DNA of 64,000 nt. It comes from Atherinomorus stipes (taxonomy: Eukaryota; Chordata; Actinopteri; Atheriniformes; Atherinidae). Shown here piece by piece: positions 39,001 through 50,730 of the stretch (position 1 is the first letter of the stretch; every line of letters starts with the position of its first letter). The stretch spans positions 1,691,501-1,755,500 of the forward strand of contig JALJCO010013434.1 in NCBI GenBank assembly GCA_023101725.1, written 5' to 3'. The notes beneath the pieces are model-generated. The model did no database searches, was not told where the DNA came from, and was given only the letters and a program-made list of their open reading frames with translations. The position numbers and the translations under genes are program-made.

Positions 39001-40045
39001 GAAACAAAAGAAAATAAGAAAAAAATGATTATTGTACCCTGAATGTCAGAGATCAACTTCAAGATCTTTGATGGAATATACCCCCTTAATGAGCTTAGAG
39101 AAAGAGGTTTAGTTTGGCTTCGAAAGCATATGTTATTGCAGAGGGACACTGGAAAAGTGGAAAACGATTCTATTGTTAAGAAGAGAAACATTGTTCTTTA
39201 AATATGATTGATTCAGAGTACTATCTGTAAATGAAAAACAATATTGAACTTGTGGCAAAAACTTTTAAAAAATGGTGATGTTTGTTCATTTGTTTAAAAA
39301 AATGTTCACAACTAGCAATGTAGAAAGATTTAAACAAAAGGAAAAACAGAAATACAGATTATTCAATTTTAGTGACAATCTCTTAGATAACTAAATAAAA
39401 ACAGGTTATTAAAAAAAAAAAAAAGACAATCAGGTTTTTCTCCAATTGCAAATGCATGAGACCCAGCCCTTTTTAGTACTACATCAATCACCATCATCAC
39501 AACAGCCGAAGGGCGATCACATCACAAAGTAAAACATTACAGGGATCAATTCAACTTTTAACCTGATCTTACATGTTTGTTTGTTTGTTTGTTTGTAACT
39601 CAAAATAATGCATCTACCTCAAATAAAACCAAATAATTCAATTATTTTTAGGATTGGCGCGAATGAATACCCGCTAAAGTCCTCCCAGTCCCGCTACTTT
39701 GTATCCATACTAACATCCAATGTTCCTTGTTACTAATAAGGAATTACAACCATCAAGCGTTTATAAACCCGAGCTGAAATTACACGTGCATGAGTGCAAA
39801 CAGAGCAACTATTTTATCATACAAACCTCTCTTGTAGTCACCTCCTCCTTTTCAGACACTTTGACCATCAGTCGGTCGTTCTCCAATTCAAGTGCCCGGA
39901 CTCGGTCGATGTACACGGCCAGTCTGTCATTTAGGTGCTGCAATTCTTGTTTCTCCTGCAAACGAGATATCCGGGTAGGAGATAGAGGGGTAGAGGCCGC
40001 TGACCGGCCAGCTTCTCGGCTTGGAGTGACGCTAACTGTCGCCAT
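30084..40045 (-). CDS. lmnb2: Lamin B2
   Basis: B-type lamins form the nuclear lamina and are held at the inner membrane by farnesylation. Thirteen coding exons on the minus strand: 40045-39827, 37950-37814, 37686-37530, 35710-35585, 35443-35345, 34992-34921, 34842-34717, 34611-34391, 33987-33753, 32840-32733, 30706-30587, 30483-30403, 30119-30084. The joined frame gives 578 residues. Seen in order: head [17 protein letters not shown] with the mitotic CDK site; coil 1[14 protein letters not shown]; coil 2 end [27 protein letters not shown]; tail [15 protein letters not shown]; nuclear localisation signal TKRKR; lamin tail Ig fold [14 protein letters not shown] and [24 protein letters not shown]; acidic stretch; CaaX box [18 protein letters not shown] and GVAHSPPS favour B2 over B1. 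The human B2 CaaX is CYVM as I recall, while CAIM is that of human B1. The last 11 residues sit in their own 36-nt exon. Confidence 0.95.
31173..32282 (+). pseudogene. hAT (BED-zinc-finger) transposase relic in an lmnb2 intron
   Basis: Broken pieces of a BED-type DNA-binding domain are readable: a start-like [12 protein letters not shown] at 31173, [10 protein letters not shown] near 31250, then in another frame a sequence close to NTTNM...HLKRFHPE near 31360-31410, where the two histidines of the BED finger sit. Further down (about 31600-31670) a fragment like [14 protein letters not shown] resembles the hAT segment following the BED domain. Frameshifts and stops separate all parts. At 32270-32282 the text GGTGCAACACTA is the inverted form of a hAT-like terminus (TAGTGTTGCACC). 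No matching left end was found, so the element is truncated. Confidence 0.6.
35835..37109. mobile_element. Long-inverted-repeat element in lmnb2 intron 3
   Basis: Two arms of about 350 bp face each other, left about 35835-36186 and right about 36725-37109, with a spacer of about 540 bp. Matching landmarks: ATCGGTCTC near 35850 and its complement near 37084; GTGGAAATGAGC near 35950 with its complement near 36995; TCTGACCAAACAA near 36020 with its complement near 36918; AACTTTCATTAG near 36150 with its complement near 36745. The arms differ by scattered substitutions and indels. No transposase frame is present. The right arm has an extra tandem GGGTCAGGCTTGGATCC unit (about 36803-36846). Ends are approximate and no target duplication was found. 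Confidence 0.75.
37232..37451. mobile_element. Palindromic MITE in lmnb2 intron 3
   Basis: 220 bp, almost wholly palindromic. Ends are CAATGGGCTCT and its exact complement. Internally GTCTTTCATTACT and TCCAGGTGTG-type sequences pair with their complements across a centre near 37340. No coding capacity. No clear direct repeat flanks it, so the superfamily is unassigned. It lies 120 bp from the long-inverted-repeat element. Confidence 0.8.
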
Positions 40046-40222
40046 AACTGTTCCGTCAACAATCCTGAGTTTACTTCACCACTAAATAAGTAACAGGAAA
40101 CAAATCGGCCTATGTTTCTTTGTATTAAAATTAGTTTGCCCTCTTAATTAACGCAAAATTATCAATCAATGAATCGTACTACCGCGCGACATAGAGCTGA
40201 GGCAAACTCAGTGGTGTGATTC

Positions 40223-40235
40223 CAAGATGGCCGAC
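40223..40235 (+). promoter_or_regulatory. YY1-like site upstream of lmnb2
   Basis: CAAGATGGCCGAC, about 180 bp upstream of the lmnb2 start codon, fits the YY1 core AAGATGGC. It is inferred by motif only. Confidence 0.4.
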
Positions 40236-40400
40236 ATTTCTGTTAAGACCGCGCCAAAAGCACAGACCGCTTCCTATGTCGCAAGGGCTGATGGGAGGGC
40301 GGGGTGGGGTGGGACTGAGCTCTATTTACATTTAAATGAATGAAGATCTAGAATTGAAAACTGGAAATGTAAAATTTACACACATAGCATATTTTGTTAT

Positions 40401-40416
40401 TATAATAATAATAATA

Positions 40417-40451
<35 letters not shown>

Positions 40452-40483
40452 TATTTTTTTTATTATTATTATTATTATTATTA
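40401..40483. repeat. AAT/ATT trinucleotide repeat
   Basis: Runs of AAT followed by ATT, divided by a T-rich centre, so that the two halves are nearly self-complementary. Confidence 0.9.
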
Positions 40484-40699
40484 CTATACATGTTTATTAT
40501 CTAACATATCTACATTTATTTATCATTTATTTATTTTGAACAAGTTTTGGAAACAGACAAGTGCTTCTCGCAGGAGTAGTTACTGTAGGAAATTAATTAA
40601 ATATGTCAATATGGAGAAAAGAACAAGAAAAAACAATAAGCAGCTCTACATTTGCCAATCAAATTAAAAGTAATTCATATAATGATAATAATAACAATA

Positions 40700-40860
40700 A
40701 TAATATCATACTTTATTAATCCCAATTAGAGTCCCAATTAGGAAATTCTTTCTCTGCATTTAACCCATCTCAGGTTGATCCTGAGAGCAGTGGGCAGCCA
40801 ATTACAGCGCCCGGGGAGCAGTTGGTGGGGGTTGAGGACTTTGTTTAAGGTCTCATAGTG
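40700..40860 (-). repeat. Interspersed repeat fragment, LINE 3'-tail-like
   Basis: TACTTTATTAATCCC near 40711 is the complement of the GGGATTAATAAAGTA-type tail seen at 41918-41935 and 61960-61980. It is followed by a stretch common in fish repeats (CATTTAACCCATCTCAGGTT and GAGCAGTGGGCAGCC). The exact family is not known. Confidence 0.5.
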
Positions 40861-41239
40861 ATTCACACAATCATATCTAAATGATCAAGAGATGCTAAAA
40901 CTGCGTTACTTAAAATGCAGTTAGATGATATTTGTATGGAAAAAACAAGAAAACCTCTCATTATATCAAGACGCCAATTAATTAAACAATGGGAGGATAC
41001 AGAATATTCATTTGGGTTTGATACAAGTAAATAACTAATGACCAAACTTTTCTATGCATTTCAGCCCAAACAACCTTTAACATTGAATATTGTCTACATT
41101 ACAGTATCCTATCTCAGTGAATAATGCTAAAAATTAAATAAATAAATAAATAAATAAGTAGCCTAAACTTGGTAAAACATGTTAATATTTTGCAGGTGTG
41201 GTAACAACAACAACGAAACTAATGAGATAATTTTTTAAT

Positions 41240-41945
<706 letters not shown>

Positions 41946-43235
41946 CTTTGTAAGAGATTGCTTTAAATTTTATCTTAAACTGTTGTATGTATCAAAGGTG
42001 AAAAAAAAATATATTAATTGACTTTAATTGTCTTTAACAGTTATAGATGGAAAGTAATCATTCCCTGCATATGAGAGGTTTAATCTTGTTAAATACCTCT
42101 AACACATTTATCTTGAGAGCCATTTCTTGTTCCGATTTTGGAATGTATTTCCACAGGGAATGTCAGAGGGGCATTCAGTGCACAGTGCTGCAGTTCACTG
42201 TATGCTTTTTTTTTTATATATACATTTAGTTCGGTAGCTTAATAATAGTTTTACTTTTACAGTAGTCTTCAGCAGTTGCCTACTTTTTAAAAAAAGGGTT
42301 ATTAACAGTTCACAACACAAAAAAAGTTAATATGGATTTCAGAAAGCTAATGACTCTGAAATAAATCATGATATAATGGCTATTTTTCCAATAATAATCC
42401 ATTATGTCTCTGAAAGTATCAGATAGCTCATGATGCTGCAAAAAGGTCAAAGTTTTTAAAGCAGTGTGCTTGCAGTAGATACACAAAAGAGCCTAAATAA
42501 TGGGTTCTTTCTCTACAATTTATCCAGGCATTATATATAAAAAAGGTTGTAATTTCAAAATGGCTGCAGATTCTCACCCCAACAAAGAATGACTGGATCG
42601 ATCTGGTATTTTAACTACAAAATAAAGGACAACCTATAGCTGCTAAAGTTGCAAATAAACAAGTAATTGGCATTGCTGGGAAAAATTGATTGGGTTTATC
42701 CATGAGTCATGATCCCAGACTACCTACTGTCACCTGACAATTCTTAGCATATTATTTGTAGTTGTGTAGGACACCAAATGTTTGTTCTGCTTTTTGTTAT
42801 CATCAGGAGACATCTGGCTTCAGGTCTAGTTTCTCTTCTGTATAATTTTCCTTACTCCCTGGTGTGTGTGGGTGTGTGTGTGTACCAATCCTGTCACAGG
42901 GTGTGTCTGGAGGTGTGGATTTGGCTCTGATTCCAGTAGAGTTCACGTGCAGCTGCTTCTCACCACCTCATCAGCCTGACAGTATCTTTCCTGGTTGAAC
43001 CACCTCTTCTCTCCAGAAAGATAAACATATAAAAGAGCATCAGTTGTCTGTACTTCTCTGGTGTAATCGCAATTCTTCTGAAGACAGAAATCCTGCTTGG
43101 TAGAAGCTGGATTCCTCACGCATAAACTTGATAACAACCTGGTTGCCTACAGCTGCTTCAGTCACTCTTTCCTGTCCCCATAGATACAAAAGGAAGTACT
43201 CTCAAGTCTGGGAAATCCTGATTTATTGGTCTGAC

Positions 43236-43271
<36 letters not shown>

Positions 43272-45050
43272 AGGGACGATATTTAACAAATCTCTGTCAG
43301 GCTTTTGGATTTAAAGTCTTGCACCTGTTTTTTTTTGTTTTTTTATTTGTTTGTTTTTTTTTTGTTTTGTATTATGTTGTATATTCTGTCTTCACTACAA
43401 AATATAAAGCATAAATCAGTGACACAAATTATTTGCATCGCTGTCATTTCTCAGAACACATTCACAGGATTTTAATCTAGTTTACAGGAATATAATCTAA
43501 AGTCTGCTCAATTATATTGAAATAGATTTTTTTTTTTTTTTAAAGAGTTGTACATGACACTGTGCATCTTTTCTTTTTGTGGGAGATCAGGCTACATTTA
43601 GGTACAGCTAATTTTAATGCACAAATGCTGTCTTTAAGTTACTTGAATTGTGATTTTTTTTTTTTAAGATGAGTATTTTATTAGAGCAGACCAAAGTCTA
43701 ATGCTTTAAGTGACTGTGAACCAATACAGAATCTGTAAAGCCTCTTATACACCAAACTAGTGTGAAAAAACAGTACAGGTGGGGGGCCTCCTGCTGGGTC
43801 TCTTCAAGCCACCAATGTCTGCATAAACAGGACAGCAAAGACAACTTCCGACTGTATGTTAATTCTACACCTGTGCAAGGAGACACAGCTTTCAGAGCAG
43901 AAGGGGGCAGCAGAATGTACAGCATGTTATATAGAAGAAGAAGCAGATGACCATGTAACACAGTAGCACGTGCTTTGTGTTTTTCTGTAAGGTCAGAAGA
44001 AGTGACCTCAACAGTTGTGATTATGGTCTTAAATTTATTCACCCGTGTTTTGTGCATGCGCAGCACTTCAGCTCATTTAATAAACATTAACATGTTGGAA
44101 TGATTCATATGGAAGTTTTTTCTTGAATTGGATTATTTGTAATCCACAGCTGGCAATCCAAAAATGTGTAGTCTGCTCCATAAACATTTATTTATCCACT
44201 GATACATAAGGTAGGTGGTAATACATACAGATTCACTTTATCATGAACATTTGGATAACCAGTCGTTACAAGATGGAACCATTATGAGCAACAATTGTAA
44301 AAGACTAAAGTCAACTTCCTTAGAAAAATAAACAAATAATTAGGTCTAGCGAAGAGTGTATGATCTTTTTTTTTGTTTGTTTGTTTGCCCAAATTATTCA
44401 GTGACTTGTACCATGCTTTCTTTTCAAAAGGAAAAGTCAGCCATCCAAGTGTTTTTGCTAAGTTTAATAACGTGTTCACTATTCTTGTTTCAGGGCAACA
44501 TCTGCAGCTTTCAAAATGTTGTTTACAGAGGTGAAATATCTTCCTCCACCATACATCCACAGTTCTGAATAAGAAATCAAAAATCTGCTTTGAGGCCCTT
44601 TCAGCCCTCACAAAAGCCTCAAAGCCATGTTCTTTGTTGAAGTAATGGGGCTTGGTTTTCCTGAACGCTGTGACTTCTTTCCATACCATTGTGTGAAGAA
44701 AAATATCTTACAGGAACTGGAAGCAGGTGTGAAAGTTGGCTTTAAGTCCACCTTCTTATTCAGAATGACTGCAGCCCCGTACCCCTTCTTCTGGGCTTTG
44801 GGGATTGTCGTGCTGACTGGGAGTGGTGATGTGTTTTGTGCTGCACTGCCGATCCTTCAACTTGTCCGTCAGGAGTCTCTCTTCGTCTGTCCACATAACC
44901 TTTGGTAAACCTGTCTTTACATATTTCATGGAACAATCTTAGTTCCTGGACTTGAATCATGGATTTCTTCACTTGAAAAAAATCCTAACCAAAAGGCTTT
45001 TTGAGAGGAGCTTTGGGATGTTTTCAGTTCCTGTTACTTTCAAAGAATGC
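41946..45050. other. Gene-free repeat-rich spacer
   Basis: Holds long T-runs (43242-43269; also near 43330, 43528 and 43660) and degraded sequence. Open frames at 43698-44066 and 44282-44689 (minus strand) resemble no family. A CTCF-like motif lies at 43895-43912. Part of 44280-45050 may be the 3' portion of the Tc1-like element that follows, but I cannot fix its edge. Confidence 0.45.
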
Positions 45051-45188
45051 TTTCTCATCAAAACACTATCACATACTGTACATTGTATGCTGGGAGAACG
45101 ACATGACAAATTTTGGCCCACTCATCTTTGCAGAATTGCTGTAATTCAGACACATTGGAGGGTTTTCCAGCATGAACTGCCTTTTTAA

Positions 45189-45882
45189 AGGTAGAGTCCG
45201 GAGTTCCCCCCGTGAAAATAAACGTTAGACTTGAGCAAGTGAAATCCATCTCAAACTTTACCTTTGGGCCTCTACTCTAGTGCTGTGGTGCAACTCTCTC
45301 TCCCCCTGCCTGTAATTCGCTCTTTAGCTTTGTTTTGTTGTGTTCGGGACGTTTCTGGGTGGAAATTTCTGTTTGTGGCAGTTGACGGTCCCGTCACTAT
45401 GCCTCCGACTGATCATGTGCTCTGGCTAATTGGCCACAGGGATGTCCCTTTGGCTGAATGGTCAGCGCGCATGACTTTCACCCAGGAGTCTGGGGATCAA
45501 ATCCCGCCTGGGCCCTCCGTTGCGTACTTTGCCACATGTTTATATCGCCAGCGGATGACAGAGCTAAGAGCATGACGCTGTGTGGAAATAAGCTCATGAT
45601 TGGAGCAGATGCCAGTCACTCTAACTCTCGAAGGAAAAAAAAAAAAAGAAAGAATGACAGGAAAATGGTTGATGCACCAAAGAAAAGGAGAGCTTGAGAT
45701 AGTGCACTTTGCAAAAACCAGGGTTGATATTGGTTTGGCTTTTACCCGCTTCTGACCTCTAAAGGAGAGGCTTGAATCTGACTAGGCTGAACAACGAGGT
45801 GGCCAGCCTGAGAGGGAGGGGCGCTCAGTTTGAATACTGTTGTTTGCAAACAGAAAGGCTGGAGGGACTTTGGATTCTACCT
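45189..45882. mobile_element. 694-bp TTAA-type element nested in the Tc1 fragment
   Basis: The insertion breaks the Tc1 transposase text exactly between GATCTTAA and AAGGCAG (minus-strand reading). TTAA sits at 45185-45188 on one side and CTAA at 45883-45886 on the other, a four-base target duplication with one change. The ends are inverted copies: AAGGTAGAGTCCGGAGT at the left and ACTTTGGATTCTACCT at the right. This pattern fits piggyBac-type non-autonomous elements. Inside are a tRNA-like unit and an A-run near 45637-45650. No transposase frame. Confidence 0.65.
45446..45517 (+). other. tRNA-Glu-like unit inside the nested element
   Basis: A-box-like TGGCTGAATGG at about 45452 and B-box-like GGATCAAATCC at 45495-45505 are spaced as in a tRNA gene. 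The anticodon-loop text CTTTCAC would show the anticodon TTC (glutamate). The acceptor stem pairs poorly, so this is more likely a tRNA-derived promoter of a SINE-like sequence than a working tRNA. Confidence 0.45.
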
Positions 45883-46495
45883 CTAAGATCATGCCACAGC
45901 GTCTCAGTCGGATTCAGGTCCGGACTATGCCACTCCAAAGTCTTCATTTTGTTTTTCTTAAGCCATTCAGAGGTGGACTTGGTGGTGTGTTTTGGATCAT
46001 TGTCTCGCAGCAGAACCTAAGGACACTTCAGCTTGAGGTTACCGGACATTCTCCTTCAGGATTTTTTGGAAGACAGCAGAATTCATGCTTCCATTTACCA
46101 CAGCAAGTCTTCCAGGTCTTGAAGCAGCAAAACAACCCCAGACCATCACACTAACACCACCATATTTTACTGTTGGTATGATGTTCCTTTTCTGAAATGC
46201 CGTGTTACTTCTACGCCAGATGTAATGGGACCTACACCTTCCAAAAAGTTAAATTTTTGTCTCGTCAGTCTTGGGGATCATCAAGATGCTTTCTGGTAAT
46301 ACTGACACGAGCCTTTATGTTCTTGTTGCTCAGCAGTGGTTTTGGTCTTGGAACTCTGCCATGCAGGCCGTTTTTGCCCAGTCTCTTATGGTGGAGTCAT
46401 GAACACTGACCTTAATTGAGGCAAGTGAGGCCTGCAGTTCTTGGATGTTGTTCTGAGGTCAACAGAACATGTATATGTTACCCCAAAATTACCCC

Positions 46496-46500
<5 letters not shown>

Positions 46501-46586
<86 letters not shown>
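46501..46586. repeat. Compound (TA)n(TG)n microsatellite
   Basis: About 20 TA units followed by about 23 TG units, placed between the two Tc1-like elements. Confidence 0.95.
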
Positions 46587-46590
<4 letters not shown>

Positions 46591-46618
46591 ACTCATATGA
46601 CTCATTATTCAAGAACCA

Positions 46619-47899
46619 CAGGCTACCCAAAAAAGTAGAATATCCTGAAAAAGTTAATTTATTTCTGTAATTTAACTTAAAAGGTGCAATTTACATATTG
46701 TATAGATATAGATAAATAATATGCAAATCAATTTATTTCAAGCTTTTATTTGTTTGGATGTTGCTGATTAGGACTTGCAACTTAAGAAAACCTCAAATTC
46801 AAAAACTAAAAAAATTAGAATATTGCATGAAATCAATTATAAAAGGATTTTAAAAGCAAAAAAGTCAGGCCTCCTAAAATAAAATCTTGTATCTGTACTT
46901 AATACTTGGTTTGGGCCCTTTTGCATGAATTACTGCCATAACCCGGTGTGGCATGGATGCTACCAGCTTGTTGCATATCTCAGGTGTTATGGAAGACGAA
47001 CATGCTTCCATCACGACCTTGAGCTCTTCTTCATTGTTTGGTCTCTTCCCGTTCAGCTTTCTCTTGACGATGCCTCACAGATTTTTGATGGTGTTCAGGT
47101 CGGGTGGGTTTGCGGGCCAATCAAGCATGGTGATCCCATGGTTGCTGAACCAGGATTTTGTACTTTTGGCAATGTCGGCAGGTGACAAGTCCTGCAGGAA
47201 GACGAAGTCTGCATCCCCACACAGCTGGTCCACTGAAGTGCTACAAAATGTCCTGGTAGACGGCTGCATTTATGCTGGCCTTAATGTGTCACAGACGACC
47301 AACATCAGCAGCTGACTTGGATCTCCAGGTCATCACAGACTGGGAAACTTAACACTGACCATCTTCTCCAGGCAGCTGTCAGTCCTCCAGCTTGCACACC
47401 GTTTTCTTCCACACTTCTTCCTTCCACTTAACTGTCCATTAATGTGCTTTGAGACAGCACCCTGAGAACATCCAGTTTCTTTTGCTATCACTTTTTGTGT
47501 CTTTCCCACCTTGTGCAGGGAGTCGATGATGGTTTTCTGCACAACTGTCAGATCAGCAGTCTTCCCCATGATTGTGAATTCTTCTAAACCAAGACAGAGA
47601 CTTTTTCTAAAAGGCTCAGGGCACTTATGCAGATGTTTTGGATTACTTACCTGATTAGAATGTGACACTCTGAGCCTACAATACTGGAGCTTCTCACAGT
47701 ATTCTAATTTTTTTAGTTTTTGAATTTGAGGTTTTCTTAAGCTGCAACTTCTAATCAGCAACATCCAAACAAATGAAAGCTTGAAAAATATTGATTTGCA
47801 TATTATTTATCTATACAATATGTAAATTGCATCTTTTAAGTTGAATTACAGAAATACAATAACTTTTTCTGGATATTCAAATTTTTTGGGTAGTACCTG
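46619..47899 (-). mobile_element. Tc1/mariner-type transposon with about 200-bp inverted repeats, internally deleted
   Basis: Inverted ends of about 200 bp: the left includes TGCAATTTACATATTGTATAG (start near 46685) and AACCTCAAATTCAAAAACT near 46790; the right carries their complements near 47815 and 47720. The minus-strand transposase begins MGKTADLTVVQKTIIDSLH (47570 downward) with a clear helix-turn-helix (KETGCSQGAVSKHI). It breaks off near 47330 and resumes at about 47275 with FCSTSVDQLCGDADFVF, LQDLSPADIAKSTKSWF and WPANPPDLNTIKNL. The middle, which would hold the first catalytic aspartate, is deleted. Confidence 0.85.
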
Positions 47900-48120
47900 T
47901 GTAATCATGACTATGCAGACGTAAAACATAAGACGCTCTGGTGATTTGATTCACAGCAGTGAATTCAAGAGTTATCTTTGGCTGATTTAATTGGGCCAAA
48001 CAGTTTATTTGACCAGTACAAAGCTTTGAAATTACTCTGAAAACATCACAATTATGTACACAGTTATGTTGTCTTAGAAGCTGGTGAAACACTATCAAAT
48101 TGCAGTATATCTTCCAGGTC

Positions 48121-48133
48121 GCCAGGGGCGCTA
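48121..48133 (+). promoter_or_regulatory. CTCF-like motif upstream of rpl36
   Basis: GCCAGGGGCGCTA lies about 85 bp before the probable rpl36 first exon. It matches the CTCF core with one base missing from the G-run. Motif-based only. Confidence 0.35.
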
Positions 48134-48206
48134 CAGGGAACAAGGACTGTTGCAGTGGTGTCTTCCGGTACAAGTCTGTTAGTCCCCGCCTCTTTAAATC
48201 ATCAGT

Positions 48207-48238
48207 CCTTCCGGCTTGACCGCCATCACCGACACCAG
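48207..48238 (+). other. Probable non-coding first exon of rpl36
   Basis: A pyrimidine start (CCTTCC, a 5'TOP-like tract typical of ribosomal protein mRNAs) precedes a donor CACCAG|gtaaga at 48239. The next exon opens at 49085, two bases before the ATG. The transcription start is inferred from the TOP-like tract. Confidence 0.5.
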
Positions 48239-49086
48239 GTAAGATTTTTTCATGTCGACTAGAACGAGCTGAAATCCATTTCAGATCTTCGCCATCCATC
48301 GACTTTGGGTGTGGAAGCTGAAGTTAAAGATATCCACTGGCTTCATCCTATATCTCCTCACAGTATTGCCGCATAATCAGCCACGGAACTGCCGAAAACA
48401 TAAAGCCGAGCCACAGACTTTGTGTTTTTAGCTACCCACAGCGTAGCTGACAATTGGTCCTAAAATGCTGACGACTGACGAGTGGCTGATATTAACACAC
48501 CGTGTTTAACTCTAACTACAGGCTTAACAGCTACGAATAGAAAACCGTTTCTTAAACTGTAATGACCACTATATGTCATCGCACCTACTACGATCCATGT
48601 TGCAGTGTTGGTACTACATTAGTGTAGAACATGTATACATGCAGAAATTTTGGCTTTGTAAATTTGAGGCCAGTTCTGAATATGGGTTAAGTGATAGCAT
48701 CTTGATCAATTCTGAATATGAGCACTGTGTATGCATCTGCTCACCCTGGACTCGACAGCAAATCAGTTAAAAAGCAGGAAATAATATGTGGTATTTTCAG
48801 GTTGAGTTGCAGGTAAATCCCTCCACAATGACTTAGGTTTGTAATTCCCTCCAATTATGTCATTGTGTTGTTCAATTAACCAAAGGTTAGCCATAGAAAT
48901 TCTTAATTGCTCAGCCTTTCATTCTGTTTGTTTCATCCAGTAACTTTTCAGTGTTGCAGATAGTGAATTTAACACTAGGGAGTTATGGGAACCTTATTCT
49001 GAATGAATAGGTTGTTTTTAATCAAGTCAATTTTTTTTTTAAATCGAGAAGTTTGCTCTCATCTTTGTGTGTGTTCCTTTGTAGAC

Positions 49087-50714
<1,628 letters not shown>

Positions 50715-50724
50715 ATTGTCACTT

Positions 50725-50730
50725 AATAAA
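50725..50730 (+). terminator. Polyadenylation signal of rpl36
   Basis: AATAAA begins 11 bp after the stop codon, giving the very short 3'UTR usual for ribosomal protein mRNAs. Confidence 0.8.

Larger units (their letters stand above)
45051..46465 (-). pseudogene. Tc1-like transposase fragment, split by a younger insertion
   Basis: Minus-strand reading recovers the second half of a Tc1-type transposase. RDNDPKHTTKSTSEWLKKNK (near 45935-46010) and SPDLNPTETLWHDL (near 45887-45930) hold the second and third acidic positions of the catalytic triad. The frame is then cut at 45886 and resumes at 45184 with KAVHAGKPSNVSELQQFCK. The N-terminal DNA-binding part is missing, and the middle has several stops and shifts. 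The left limit is approximate. Confidence 0.75.

Noticed and set aside
39030..39190. Possible LINE reverse transcriptase fragment in lmnb2 intron 1
   Set aside because: A frame reading [15 protein letters not shown] on the plus strand loosely resembles LINE text, but too little is conserved to support it.
45446..45517. Functional tRNA-Glu gene
   Set aside because: Box-like sequences are present, but the acceptor stem pairs poorly and the unit lies inside a non-autonomous element.
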